Part shown: in pieces, positions 40,934 through 51,943 of the stretch
Numbering within the stretch: the stretch's first letter is position 1
Layout of the letters: each line of letters begins with the position of its first letter
Assembly: GCA_001310415.1 (NCBI GenBank)
Contig: BAXE01000014.1
Coordinates: 1-64,000 of the forward strand
DNA: 64,000 nucleotides
DNA from: Enterovibrio sp. JCM 19048
GTDB lineage: Bacteria > Pseudomonadota > Gammaproteobacteria > Enterobacterales > Vibrionaceae
Direction: 5' to 3'
Notes under the pieces: generated by a model
Database searches by the model: none
Told to the model about the DNA's origin: nothing
The model's input: the letters and a program-made list of their open reading frames with translations, nothing else
Position numbers and translations under genes: made by a program

Positions 40934-40963
40934 AAAAAAGCCGGAGCGACATGCCCCGGCTTT
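40934..40963 (-). terminator. Terminator of aroG
   Basis: Stem aagccgg / ccggctt with an 11-base loop, followed on the minus strand by TTTTTTG; 24 bases past the repaired aroG stop. Confidence 0.75.
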
Positions 40964-40986
40964 GAATATTCAGTTGAGATTAAAGC

Positions 40987-42047
<1,061 letters not shown>

Positions 42048-42110
42048 TCAATCACCTTGCTATAAATTGTGCTCGCCTTCATTACAGCGGAGCAGCTTTC
42101 CCTACTATTC

Positions 42111-42125
42111 CCGATAACTTATCGG
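42111..42125. repeat. Perfect 15-base palindrome upstream of aroG
   Basis: ccgataa-c-ttatcgg, 7-bp arms about one central base, about 65-80 bases before the aroG start. There is no T tail, so it looks more like an operator than a terminator. The regulator is unknown; it does not match the TyrR box (TGTAAA-N6-TTTACA). Confidence 0.5.
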
Positions 42126-42215
42126 CTTTGCCTAATGTGTGCAAACCTATTTTTACGACATTGCAAAAAAATATCTAACATGGCTTTCTTGACACACTGA
42201 GAATTTATGCTTTAG

Positions 42216-43681
42216 CTAGCTCAATTCCCACTCTGGCCATAACTTTTTCAAATCTAAAGACGCAGCAAGCGCATCCGCCAAAGCATCCAGGCTTCGTTCG
42301 CGCTCAGCATCCAAATCTACACCTTCAACACCAGTGAAGCCTGCCCAACTTAGTAATAACTGCAAGGCCTCGGGACAATCAAAAACACCATGCCAGTATG
42401 TACCCAACACCTGATTATCTTCGCTGATCAACCCTTCAAATTCGCCTTCGGACTCAATTAACGGTATGCCAACTGAATCAGTCACACCCATATGGATTTC
42501 GTAGCCAGTGACTGATGCCTTTTCACCGGCAATCGTCAACGTACCGGTTTTCCTTGTCAGTACCTTTTCCTTTTCGATGGTTGTGCGGGCACGAAGGTAA
42601 CCCAAGCCTTCTGCATGTGGCAGTTCACCTTCCAACCCATAGGGATCTGCGATTGATTCACCTAGCATCTGGAATCCGCCACAAATCCCCATTACTTTGC
42701 CACCATACCGCAGATGCCTCGCAATTTGCTTATCCCATCCAAAGCTTCGCAAACTGTTCATGTCAGCGATGACACTTTTACTGCCAGGCAGGACAATCAA
42801 ATCACAAGGCGGGATATCCGCCCCCGGTGCAACATATTGAAGATTCACTTGTGGATGGACTCTGAGTACATCAAAGTCTGTGTGATTACTGATGCGGGGC
42901 AGTACCGGCACAGCGATATTAATCACCGCTTTTGAGTGGTCGAGGGTTTGGGCGACGTCTACCGCATCTTCAGCATCCAGCATTAAACCATGAAGATAAG
43001 CACAACACCCAATACCGGCTTACCTGTTTTCTCTTCCAACCATTGCAGGCCAGGTTCAAGCAGAGTGATATCCCCACGGAAACGGTTAATCACAAAGCCA
43101 ATAACTCTTTCCTGCTCTGTTTTTGAAAGGCAGTCCAATGTACCGGTCAAGTGGGCAAAAACACCGCCTTTATCGATATCTGCGACGATAATGACGGGCA
43201 CATCCGCCTCTTCCGCAAACCCCATATTGGCAATGTCATTCTCGCGCAGGTTCACCTCAGCCGGACTACCAGCTCCTTCAATCAGAACACACGCATAATC
43301 AGACTGGAGCTTATGAAAAGACTCCATCACCTTTGGCATCGCAAACGCTCTGTATGAGCGGTTCCCAATACCATTGGTTTCATCCACGGCTTTACCCTGT
43401 ACAATGATTTGCGCCTGGCAGTCCGAGTTCGGCTTAAGCAAAATTGGATTCATGTGAACACTTGGCGAGACTTTACAGGCAATAGCCTGAAACGCCTGAG
43501 CCCGGCCAATTTCGCCACCCTCTTCAGTTACGGCGCTGTTTAACGCCATATTCTGGGATTTAAAAGGCGCAACAGAAATACCGTTGCGCGCCAACAACCG
43601 TCCCAAACCAGCGACAAGTACACTTTTGCCGGCATCAGAAGTCGTACCCTGTACCATCAGGGCCTTTGAGGTGGATAACAT
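42216..43681 (-). CDS. cobQ: Cobyric acid synthase, one frame break
   Basis: CobQ amidates four side chains of adenosylcobyrinic a,c-diamide in cobalamin synthesis. The N-terminal synthetase domain starts [20 protein letters not shown] with the P-loop-like GTTSDAGKS and contains KSQNMALNS and KVMESFHKL; the C-terminal glutaminase domain has the nucleophile in [10 protein letters not shown] and the histidine region TYWHGVFD. The break at about 42988 is repaired by one C ([15 protein letters not shown]). Completed length is about 488 residues. It is the only cobalamin gene in the window, so it may be part of a scattered or salvage pathway. Confidence 0.9.
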
Positions 43682-43906
43682 AGAAAGCAGTCCGAAACGT
43701 CGATTTAAAAAGCAACGACGAGAAGATGAAAAAGTGAATTAACATGCAAAGTTAGCTCAGAAATTGCAAAAATATGAGAGCCAAATCAGTTGCTAGAAAA
43801 ATGTTTGCAAACGCGGTCAAAGTTATCTGATTTGTAAGTAAATTTTACAGCTCACAAAACATACACTTCAGCACATCTACTGCATTAACAAACCGCAAGG
43901 ATTGCT

Positions 43907-44457
43907 GTGAAAAATAACACAAATAAATGCGCTATTCACACTACCGTTGCAGCATTATGCTTGATGTCGGCAGCCGCTTCGGCAACGAACTTTAACTACT
44001 CCAATCTTGAAATTGGCTTTACCGCTAATCCCTCTGGGCTTGCAGCTACCGGACGTTATGCCTTTATGGATGGCGCACATTTTGTGGTGAATGCCAGTAG
44101 TCAATTTGAAGGTGACTGGATTGTCTCCGGTGGTGCTGGATTTCAGGCACCGATAAACGGCTTCGTCGATATCCACGGCGATGCTCGCATCTATTCAGTT
44201 CGTTTTCCGGAAGACGACAAACATGACTGGGGTGAATTGGCTTATGGCGTCAACGTAGGAGCAGGGCATGGATACTGCCGCAGATCGAGGCCAACCTATT
44301 AGTCGGGCAAGTCGCTTTTGATTCTGACGACACACGCTCTATCGTTGAACTCGGGGGGCGCTTCCACTCGACTGACGCTCTGTCTGTCGGCGTTACCTAT
44401 CGTGCCAACGGATTATACAAAGAGCAGTTTTACCTCAATGTCCGCTTCGAAATGTAA
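43907..44457 (+). CDS. Putative small outer-membrane beta-barrel protein, one frame break
   Basis: About 183 residues with a signal peptide (LCLMSAAASAT). The rest alternates hydrophobic and polar residues in short segments (LEIGFTANPSGLAATGRYAF, SSQFEGDWIVSGGAGFQAP), as in eight-stranded outer-membrane barrels, and ends in NVRFEM after TYRANGLYKEQFYL. The frame breaks at about 44268; one added G gives GAGAWILPQIEANLL and extends to 44457. I do not recognise a named family. Confidence 0.6.
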
Positions 44458-44478
44458 TACGGCTGAGTAGTCAATCAG

Positions 44479-44504
44479 AAGGCGGGCAATCAACCCGCCT
44501 TTTT
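44479..44504. terminator. Terminator between the barrel protein and the AraC gene
   Basis: Stem aaggcggg / cccgcctt, loop caatcaa, followed by tttt on the plus strand. Confidence 0.87.
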
Positions 44505-45389
44505 CATTCCATTGAAGCCGTCAGGTTTTTAGCTTCAGACGGAGTGAAGCCGAAGAAACGTTTGAATTCGCGGCTGAACTGCGAAGGGCTGCTATACCCT
44601 ACCCCGTAACACACTTCCGCAATTTTAAATCCTGATGACAGCATGGACCTTGCCTTGTGCAGCCGCAGTGATTTCACGTACTGCATGGGAGATACCGTCG
44701 TTACTTGCTTAAAATGCTCATGAAGCGTCGATGCACTCATTCCCGCCACACCCGCAATAGATTGAATGTCCAGATCCTGCTCGAAGTGCTGCTCGATATA
44801 GTGCACAACAGGGGCTATCCGGTTCGCACCCGCATGGTTAATCACAGAATTTCTTAGTAAGCCGCCACAGGGCCTTTGAGCACTTCATAGTACAGTTCAC
44901 GACAGATTGAAGCAGAGAGAATCTGCTGGTCCATGGCGTTGTTAAGGGTACTAAGAAGCCGATAAAGAATATGGGTAATGCTCTCGGTTAATGGCGTCGA
45001 TTGGGTTAGAACATCCTGTTGCGGGTGAGGTTTATCCTTCTGCCATTGTGTCATCTCCATCATCAACTGACCCACCGTCTGCTGATCCACGGTCAGACTC
45101 AGCCCCAAGTATGGATGAGATTCGCTCACATCAAACACTGAAGCTTCCACCGGCCGCGTGACAGAGTTAATCAAATAGCTTCCAGAGTTATAAACGTAGC
45201 TTTGCTGACCGCTGGTGATCCGCTTTTGCCCTTGAAGCACAAAACAGATAGTCGGCTGTAGCACTATTGGCATAGTCGGAACATCCGTTTCGCTGGCATA
45301 GAGTTTCAGGCCTTCTATGGTTGTCGGATAAACACCGTTTACCCCAATCTTTCAAACACTTGACTTGCCAACTTCCGCGTTATGTCCAT
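44504..45389 (-). CDS. AraC-family regulator (AraC_N type, YqhC-like), two frame breaks
   Basis: A regulator with an N-terminal AraC_N effector domain (QPTICFVLQGQKRITSGQQS, GSYLINSVTRPVEASV) and two C-terminal HTHs (IQSIAGVAGMSASTLHEHFK and IAEVCYGVGYSSPSQFSREF). Breaks at about 45345 (one G) and 44868 (one C) are repaired to give ERLGVNGVYPT and KGPCGGLLRNS. The ATG at 45389 has AGGAGA six bases upstream. Completed length is about 296 residues. It diverges from the molybdenum hydroxylase operon and probably controls it; YqhC homologues respond to aldehydes, which would fit (inference). Confidence 0.85.
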
Positions 45390-45575
45390 AACCGTCTCCT
45401 GATCCCATCCGTAGAATTATGACACTAAACACCTAAATTTCTTTTCCTAAAAGTTAAATTCCGGAGTTTTAGGCATGCCTTTAGGAACATCTGGATAACA
45501 TCAACACCGGATTCACGCCATAGTTAACAAACAGTTTGGGCACTTAACGTGCGCAAACCCAGAAAGGAGACAAGC

Positions 45576-46049
45576 ATGAGCGTATCCGTCACGATCAACG
45601 GAAAAGATTACAAGCTGGATGTTCCACCAGAGACTCCCTTGCTTTGGGTATTAAGGGACACCCTGAAAATGACTGGCACCAAGTTTGGTTGTGGGCAAGC
45701 ATTATGCGGCGCCTGTACCGTTCAGATGTATGGCCAGCCAATCCGCGCATGTGTGACACCGGTATCCGCCGTCGCGGGGCAAAAGATAACAACCATTGAA
45801 GGCATCACGACGAAAGAAGCAAAAGCGGTTCAGACAGCCTGGGAAAAACTGCAGGTTCCGCAGTGTGGCTACTGCCAATCAGGTCAGATCATGGCTGCAA
45901 GCGCGCTTTTGGCAAACAACACTTCACCTTCTGATGCTGATATCGATGCAGCCATGGGCGGGAACATTTGCCGTTGTGCAACCTATGTAAAAATCCGCAA
46001 TGCGATTAAAGAAGCGGCAGACGACCTGAAAGGAGAAAGCCATGCGTGA
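45576..46049 (+). CDS. iorA: Molybdenum hydroxylase small subunit, two [2Fe-2S] clusters (IorA-like)
   Basis: Electron-transfer subunit of an isoquinoline 1-oxidoreductase/aldehyde dehydrogenase-type enzyme. The plant-type cluster ligands are in KFGCGQALCGACTV and an earlier/later Cys (RACVTP), and the second cluster in QCGYCQSGQ and GNICRCATY. Length 157 residues, typical. AAAGGAG six bases ahead fixes the ATG at 45576. The frame is intact and it overlaps the large subunit by eight bases. Confidence 0.9.
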   Translation: MSVSVTINGKDYKLDVPPETPLLWVLRDTLKMTGTKFGCGQALCGACTVQMYGQPIRACVTPVSAVAGQKITTIEGITTKEAKAVQTAWEKLQVPQCGYCQSGQIMAASALLANNTSPSDADIDAAMGGNICRCATYVKIRNAIKEAADDLKGESHA

Positions 46050-48235
46050 TTTTCTCAAAGATTTCGACCCCAAGTCCCTAAACGTTTCACAACCAGAAAC
46101 CGGCACTTCGAGACGTGGTTTCATCAAACTGATGACGGGCGCAGGTGCAGGATTGACCCTGGGCATCCACCTGCCAACAATGGCAGCAGGTGAAAAGGAA
46201 ACGTCCGGCGTGCCCTTCGAGCCCAATGCGTTTATCCGAGTCAACGCGGATAACACGGTCACCATCATGATTAAACATCTGGACATGGGACAAGGTGTCA
46301 CAACGGGTCTGGCGACCATTGCGGCAGACGAGCTGGATGCTGAATGGAGTCTGGTAACTACCCAAGCCGCACCGGCGAACGCCAATCTCTACAATAACCT
46401 TTTGTTGGTACGGTACAGGGGACGGGCGGAAGCACCACCATCGCCAACTCTTTCATGCAAATGCGAATTGCCGGGGCGAAAGCGAAAACCATGTTGGTTG
46501 GGGCGGCGGCCAAGATCTGGCAGGTTCCCGTTGACGAGATTGTCGCAAGCAACAGCACACTGAGCCATCAATCCGGCAAAAGCGCCACCTATGGTGAAGT
46601 GGCCGAAATTGCCGCGTTGCAGCCTGTTCCCACTGACGAACAGGTGGTTTTGAAAACGCCTGAGCAATTCACTCTGATCGGCAAGACCGGAACCACAAGA
46701 AAAGACAAAGGCAAAAGCAATGGGACAGCAACGTTTACTATCGACGTGCAACTGGAAGGCATGTTAACAGCGTTGGTCGCCCATCCTCCTGCCTTTGGTG
46801 CCAAAGTTAAATCGTTCGATGCCACTGCCGCCAAACAATCACCCGGCGTGGTGAACGTCGTTCAAATCCCGACCGGTGTTGCAGTCATCGCCAAAGACTT
46901 CTGGAGCGCAAAAACAGCGCGGGACAAATTGGAGGTCGAATGGGATCGTTCCGCATTCAACAAAAGCACCGAAACGCTCAAACAGGAATACACAGCACTG
47001 ACCGAAAAACCTGGCTACCCGCAAGAAATGACGGCGATGCACCTGCCGTTTTGGAAAACGCTGAGGGTGTCATCGAGGCCACATACTATTTCCCTTATCT
47101 TGCCCATGCCCCTTTGGAGCCGATGAACTGCGTCATTCTGGCCGAGGGCGACCGCGCGGAGCTTTGGTACGGTTCACAATTGCAGACCATCGACCAAATG
47201 TCAGTCGCAGCTGTACTGGGGATCCCACCGGAAAATGTGGCTATCAATACCCTGTTTGCAGGTGGTAGTTTTGGCCGTCGCGCAACTCACATTCTGATTA
47301 TGTTGTCGAGGCAGCCACTATCGCAAAAGCAATGCCCGGCGTGCCAATCAAAATGCTATGGACCCGCGAAGATGACATGCGCGCAGTACTACCGCCCTAT
47401 GTATGTCCATAAAATACGCGGCTCATTGGATAAAGAGGGCAACATTGAAGCCTGGGAGCAACGGATTGTGGGCCAGTCAATTGCTGCTGGCACCGCTTTC
47501 GAACCCTTTATGGTCAAAGACGGTGTTGACTCTACGTCGGTAGAGGGCGCAGCAACCCTTCCCTACGCGATTCCAAATCTGTCTGTGCAACTTCATACGG
47601 TGACCTTGCCGGTTCCCGTTTTATGGTGGCGCTCTGTCGGCCATACCCACACCGCCTTCTCAACAGAAACCTTTTTTGATGAGCTGGCACATCAGGCAGG
47701 GAAAGATCCGGTAGAGCTTCGCCGTAATTTACTGAAAAACCACCCCCGTCATCTCGGTGTGCTTAACCTTGCGGCAAAAAAAGCAGGTTGGGGCTCTCCG
47801 CTGCCTGAAGGGAAAGGCAGGGGCGTTGCCGTCCATGAGTCTTTCCGAAGCTATGTCGCGCAAGTGGTGGAAGTCTCCGTTGAGAATGGCCAAATCTCTG
47901 TCGATAAAGTGGTATGCGCCGTCGACTGTGGGGTTGCTGTCAACCCGGACATCATCAAGGCTCAGATGCAAGGCGGCATTGGCTTTGGGCTGTCACCCGC
48001 CCTGCTTAGTGAGATCACCCTAAAAGACGGCGGAACCGTTCAATCCAACTTCCATGACTATCTGGTTCTACGCGAACAACAGATGCCGGAAATTGAAGTG
48101 TATATTGTCCCTTCCGCTGAGGCACCCACGGGTGTTGGTGAACCAGGCGTCCCACCGATTGCACCGGCAGTTGCCAATGCCGTGTTTGCTGCAGTGGGTA
48201 AACGCATCTATGAACTGCCCATGAAGTTATCCTGA
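46042..48235 (+). CDS. iorB: Molybdopterin-binding large subunit (IorB-like), about four frame breaks
   Basis: Catalytic subunit of about 731 residues that binds molybdopterin (usually the cytosine dinucleotide) and oxidises aldehydes or N-heterocycles. A twin-arginine signal (SRRGFIKLM) near residue 24 places the complex in the periplasm. Later segments: [54 protein letters not shown] and [19 protein letters not shown]. Breaks at about 46408 (one G), 47020 (one C), 47297 (one C) and 47385 (one base too many or two missing). All others are intact. It follows iorA with an 8-base overlap. Confidence 0.85.
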
Positions 48236-48263
48236 TACTGGATCGGGAAAGGAAACGGTGTAA

Positions 48264-49288
48264 ATGACCAACCACCTTTTACATTTGCTGAAGGTCTGGT
48301 TTGTGGAAAGAGACAGTGCCGAGTGGGTGCTTGGCACTGTCTTTCAAACCGAAGGCCCTTGCTACAGGAAAGCTGGCGCGATGATGCTCTTTAGCAGCAA
48401 CGGTCATCAGTTAGGCATGTTGAGTGGCGGTTGTCTGGAATCGGATCTTCAACGCCATGCCCGAAAAGTGATGGCAACCGGCAAGCGTTGTGAACTGGTA
48501 TATGATGCGCAGGATGAAGATGACCTGACCTTTCAGCTTGGTATTGGCTGCGGCGGAAAAGTACACATCCTGCTGCAACCCCTGTCATCGTCAAACCAGT
48601 ATCTGGCATTGGATGAGGCATTCCTGCATCTGTCCCGGAATCAATCTGGCCACTACTATCAATCATTGACTCCAACCGGTCAGGAAACCGCTCATTTCAT
48701 TCCAGGCTCAGCCCCTCACTCTACCTTGCCGACACTAATACTATCGGCGAAAAGATTGATGAAGGAGGCGCTGTCTGGCTGAAAACTTACCTCCAACCTC
48801 CTGTTCATTTACTCGTCTGCGGTGGGGGTTTCGATGCGCGCCCGGTTTGTGACATCGCACACCGCCTCGGTTGGCGGGTAACACTTTGGGATCCCCGCCC
48901 CGCCAATGCCCGGCGCGACTACTTCATGAATGTTGATACGATTTTGCGCGAGCCTGCCGGAACACTGGCCAATTACTGCAATTCACAGAACGTGAATGCA
49001 GCAGTTGTGATGACGCACAGTGTGTCCTTGGATTCGGCCGCCATTGAGGCGGTTAATGGCACACGGATTCAGTATGTGGCGCTGTTAGGACCAGTTCACC
49101 GGAAATTCGAAGTACTGGAAGCCGTAACACTTTCAGAAGAGAGACTTTCGTACCAACTTGCGGGACCTGCAGGACTAAAATTAGGTGCAGCATTGCCAGA
49201 AGGCATCGCACTTTCTATTCTCTCTGAATGTATGGCGTATTTGAACGAAGCAAGCGCCAAATCATTGAGTGGAATAGTGAAAGAATGA
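48264..49288 (+). CDS. XdhC/CoxI-family maturation factor, one frame break
   Basis: Binds the molybdenum cofactor and inserts or sulfurates it in xanthine dehydrogenase-type enzymes. It shows the XdhC signature LSGGCLESDL and GIGCGGKVHILLQPL in the N-terminal half and the Rossmann-like LLVCGGGFDARPVCDIAHR in the C-terminal half. The break at about 48720 is repaired by one base, giving YLADTNTIGEK. Completed length is about 342 residues. It lies 28 bases after iorB and overlaps the MocA-like gene as ATGA. Confidence 0.87.
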
Positions 49289-49893
49289 CAAATATTGCTG
49301 CGGTTATATTAGCTGCTGGCCGCGCATCCCGATTTCAGTCTTGCAAAATGTTGGCACCGGTCAACGATACCCCTTTAATCAGCTTCCCTATCAAGGCTGC
49401 GCTCAGCGTCACGCCCCATGTATTTGTGGTAACCGGCTACTGGCATGAAACACTGTCTGAGGCAAAAGAACGCTATGACTGGCCGGTGACGCTGCTCCAC
49501 GAGGAAACGTGGAACGAGGGAATTGGGAGTGTCATCGCCAAGGTCACGAAGCAGTTGTCTCCGAAATATGATGCCCTGCTATTTATGTTGGCAGATCAAC
49601 CTGCTGTCAGCGCAGACAATGTCGCGTTGCTATGGAAAGTATTTAGCGAGCATTCAGTAGATGCGGTTTGTTGCCAGTACCGGGACTCTGTCGGTGTGCC
49701 CGCCATTGCCGGAAAATCCATGTTTGATGCACTCCAGCAACTTAGTGGGGATTCCGGTGCCAAACATCTGCTCAGCGATGAACGATACAAGATAACGGCT
49801 GTTGACATTGACCAATGTAACATCGACATAGACACCCCCGCAGACCTTGAAGGTTATGTGCACTACATCAACAACATGGCATCTCTTTGGTAG
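49285..49893 (+). CDS. MocA-like molybdenum cofactor cytidylyltransferase
   Basis: A nucleotidyltransferase (MobA/MocA fold) of 202 residues: VILAAGRASRFQSCKML (nucleotide-binding loop), ADQPAVSADNV (catalytic metal site), GVPAIAGKSMFDALQQLSGD and DIDTPADLEGY at the end. MocA makes the cytosine dinucleotide form of the cofactor used by hydroxylases such as IorAB, which fits its place as last gene of the operon. The ATG at 49285 overlaps the XdhC stop. The frame is intact. Confidence 0.85.
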   Translation: MTNIAAVILAAGRASRFQSCKMLAPVNDTPLISFPIKAALSVTPHVFVVTGYWHETLSEAKERYDWPVTLLHEETWNEGIGSVIAKVTKQLSPKYDALLFMLADQPAVSADNVALLWKVFSEHSVDAVCCQYRDSVGVPAIAGKSMFDALQQLSGDSGAKHLLSDERYKITAVDIDQCNIDIDTPADLEGYVHYINNMASLW

Positions 49894-50210
49894 TGCAAAT
49901 AGTTTAAAACAATCTCAGTTCAGAATTTTGACTGCCGGAAGCGTTAATAACTACCTTATCACTAAAGAAACCTGCAAAAATGCCACTAGTAATGGGACAT
50001 AAAGGCGACGTTTACTCTGTGTATCTTTCCTTTTCGAAACAAGCCATGTTTCAGAGTAACGGCAAAACAGCTCATGATGAGTGGCTCCCAAGCTAACTGG
50101 TGGACAATCAACCTGTTACGCTAAATGTACATCTCGGATGATTATTAAATTATGTCAACAATTCCCTGCTACGCTTAAAGGGCGGCTTTTTAGGGACTAA
50201 AGGATACAAA
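49894..50210. other. Intergenic region upstream of the chemoreceptor gene
   Basis: 317 bases with no supported gene on either strand. It should hold the chemoreceptor promoter. I find no clear sigma-28 or sigma-54 consensus and no strong terminator after the MocA-like gene. Confidence 0.4.
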
Positions 50211-51292
50211 ATGGCGTTCTGGAACAACAAAAAAAAAGAAAGTGAGTTTAACGCGAAAATAGCTGAACTTGAGGCCGGCTATAATGAGCGTCTTTCTGCA
50301 GTAGAAATGCAACTCCAGGAAAAGGATGCATTCATCGCGGAATTGGAAAGTCGAATCGTCGATTTGACTGAAACCAGCCGCTGTCAGCAGAAAGGCTCGA
50401 CCATGCTTGAAGCCATCCGTGAAGGACTTCTGGCAAATGCAAACACCTTGGTCACAGAAAAAGAGGAACTGGTAGAACTGGACGATATGTTCGCTCAGAC
50501 CCTGAGTGCTATCCAAAACCTATCCAACCGCGCCGACCGCATCACTCAAGAATCGCAACGCAACCGCTCGGCAGTTGCAGAGCTCACCCAGACCACCACA
50601 CAGATCAACCGCTTTGTCGCAGCCGTTCAGGAAATTTCTGAGCAGACCAACCTTCTTGCGTTGAATGCCGCTATTGAAGCCGCACGCGCGGGCGAAGCCG
50701 GTCGGGGTTTTGCGGTTGTTGCCGATGAAGTACGCCAACTGGCGAGCAAAGCGGGTGAAGCAAGTAGCCAGATTGAAGGGCTGGTGAAGAAAGTTATCAA
50801 CCAGAATACTGATATCGAAAAACTGGTTGAAGAAAGCCAGAAAGGCGCAGAAGAAGTATCAGCATCGTCCACACAAATCGAAGCGGTTGTGGTTCAGGTG
50901 GTGGAAAAATCAAAATCCATGCAGCGCGTCATTCAAAACGCCGTGGTTTCCTCTTTCCTTAATACCGTGAAACTGGACCATGCGGTTTGGAAAAGCATGG
51001 TATACAAACATGTCAGCAACGGCGAATTCCATCAGACTGTTAACCGACACACCGAGTGTCGCCTCGGTAAATGGTATTTCGAAGGGGATGGTGCAAAACA
51101 ATTCAAAGCCATGCCGTCGTTTAATGCGATTGATAACCCGCATAAACAAGTGCATGAATCAGCCGACAGGCACTGGAAGCAGGCACGCGCGGTGATTTCC
51201 GCACCATGGTTGAATGCCTCAATGCAATGGAAGAAGGCAGTATCCGTGTGACTGACGCGCTTGAACGACTGATTGGCGAAAGCGCCGCTTAA
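50211..51292 (+). CDS. Soluble methyl-accepting chemotaxis protein with CZB zinc-binding domain, one frame break
   Basis: A cytoplasmic chemoreceptor with no membrane segment. An N-terminal coiled coil (1-60) is followed by the conserved receptor signalling tip ([20 protein letters not shown] ... [15 protein letters not shown], about residues 140-175) and a C-terminal CZB domain whose zinc ligands are in [27 protein letters not shown] and [10 protein letters not shown] break at about 51177 is repaired by one base, giving [12 protein letters not shown] and a natural end at 51292 (about 360 residues). CZB receptors such as TlpD sense zinc or oxidants such as hypochlorous acid. Confidence 0.88.
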
Positions 51293-51308
51293 CCCTGTTT
51301 CCAATAAG

Positions 51309-51767
51309 TCATAAACATAAAAAAGCCTGATTTCTCAGGCTTTTTCTTTTGGATTTCAGTTTTGCATTCGCATGCGCTTCAATGATCTGCTTGTGCAATG
51401 TCTTAGCTGCACGCTGTAGCTTTGGATGGATTTGCAGTTTCTTATCTGCCACCAGCGTTTTGTTGTAGTTAATCACTGACGCTGTCAAACAGGCTGCTAC
51501 CTTAACCTGCCCTAATTTTTGTGCGTACATGGCTGTTTTAATAGCCATAAATGCGCGCTGGTCATTCTTCTTGTACGTCTGTACAGCGAACCGCTCAAAT
51601 CGCTGAAAGTCTGTATGGTAAGCGCTATGAATACGGGCGACATGCTTATCGTAGTATTCGCGGTACTTATTGTAGCTACCAGAGCGGTTGGCTTGCATGA
51701 GCTTTTTAACCCAATCCGTTGATTTCAGGGTCTCTTTTCTGAACAAGCTAGTTAGCCATGCAAACAT
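51309..51767 (-). CDS. Hypothetical basic protein
   Basis: A 152-residue, lysine-rich, mostly helical protein of no family I recognise. It starts MFAWLTSLFRKETLKSTDW, has AGGAGG five bases before the ATG, and lacks a signal peptide; the first 10 residues are mildly hydrophobic. Its last residues (LRNQAFLCL) are encoded by the terminator hairpin at 51321-51344, so the true C-terminus may lie slightly earlier and an unseen indel is possible. Confidence 0.6.
   Translation of the reverse strand: MFAWLTSLFRKETLKSTDWVKKLMQANRSGSYNKYREYYDKHVARIHSAYHTDFQRFERFAVQTYKKNDQRAFMAIKTAMYAQKLGQVKVAACLTASVINYNKTLVADKKLQIHPKLQRAAKTLHKQIIEAHANAKLKSKRKSLRNQAFLCL
51321..51349. terminator. Terminator between the chemoreceptor and the hypothetical gene
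   Basis: Stem aaaagcctga / tcaggctttt, loop tttc, with T-rich tails on both strands; it overlaps the end of the minus-strand gene. Confidence 0.88.
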
Positions 51768-51943
51768 TAATCCTCCTAGAACACTCCCAACGACGTCAAT
51801 CCAAAATAGATGTCAAAGCTTCGAAGGGTAATGGTTATCTCTTTTTCTACTATCCCGCATCATATTGTATTTAAACGCTGTGCGGTATCGGCAGATTCTA
51901 CTGGAAATTAGCCCAAAGTCTCCAAAAGATTTGTCAGGAATCG

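Noticed and set aside
42126..42160. TyrR box upstream of aroG
   Set aside because: A tgtgcaaac...ttttacgaca stretch resembles the box ends, but the spacing and the TGTAAA/TTTACA halves do not fit.
43682..43906. Cobalamin riboswitch upstream of cobQ
   Set aside because: The gap between cobQ and the barrel gene has no B12-box-like element or long structured leader that I can see.
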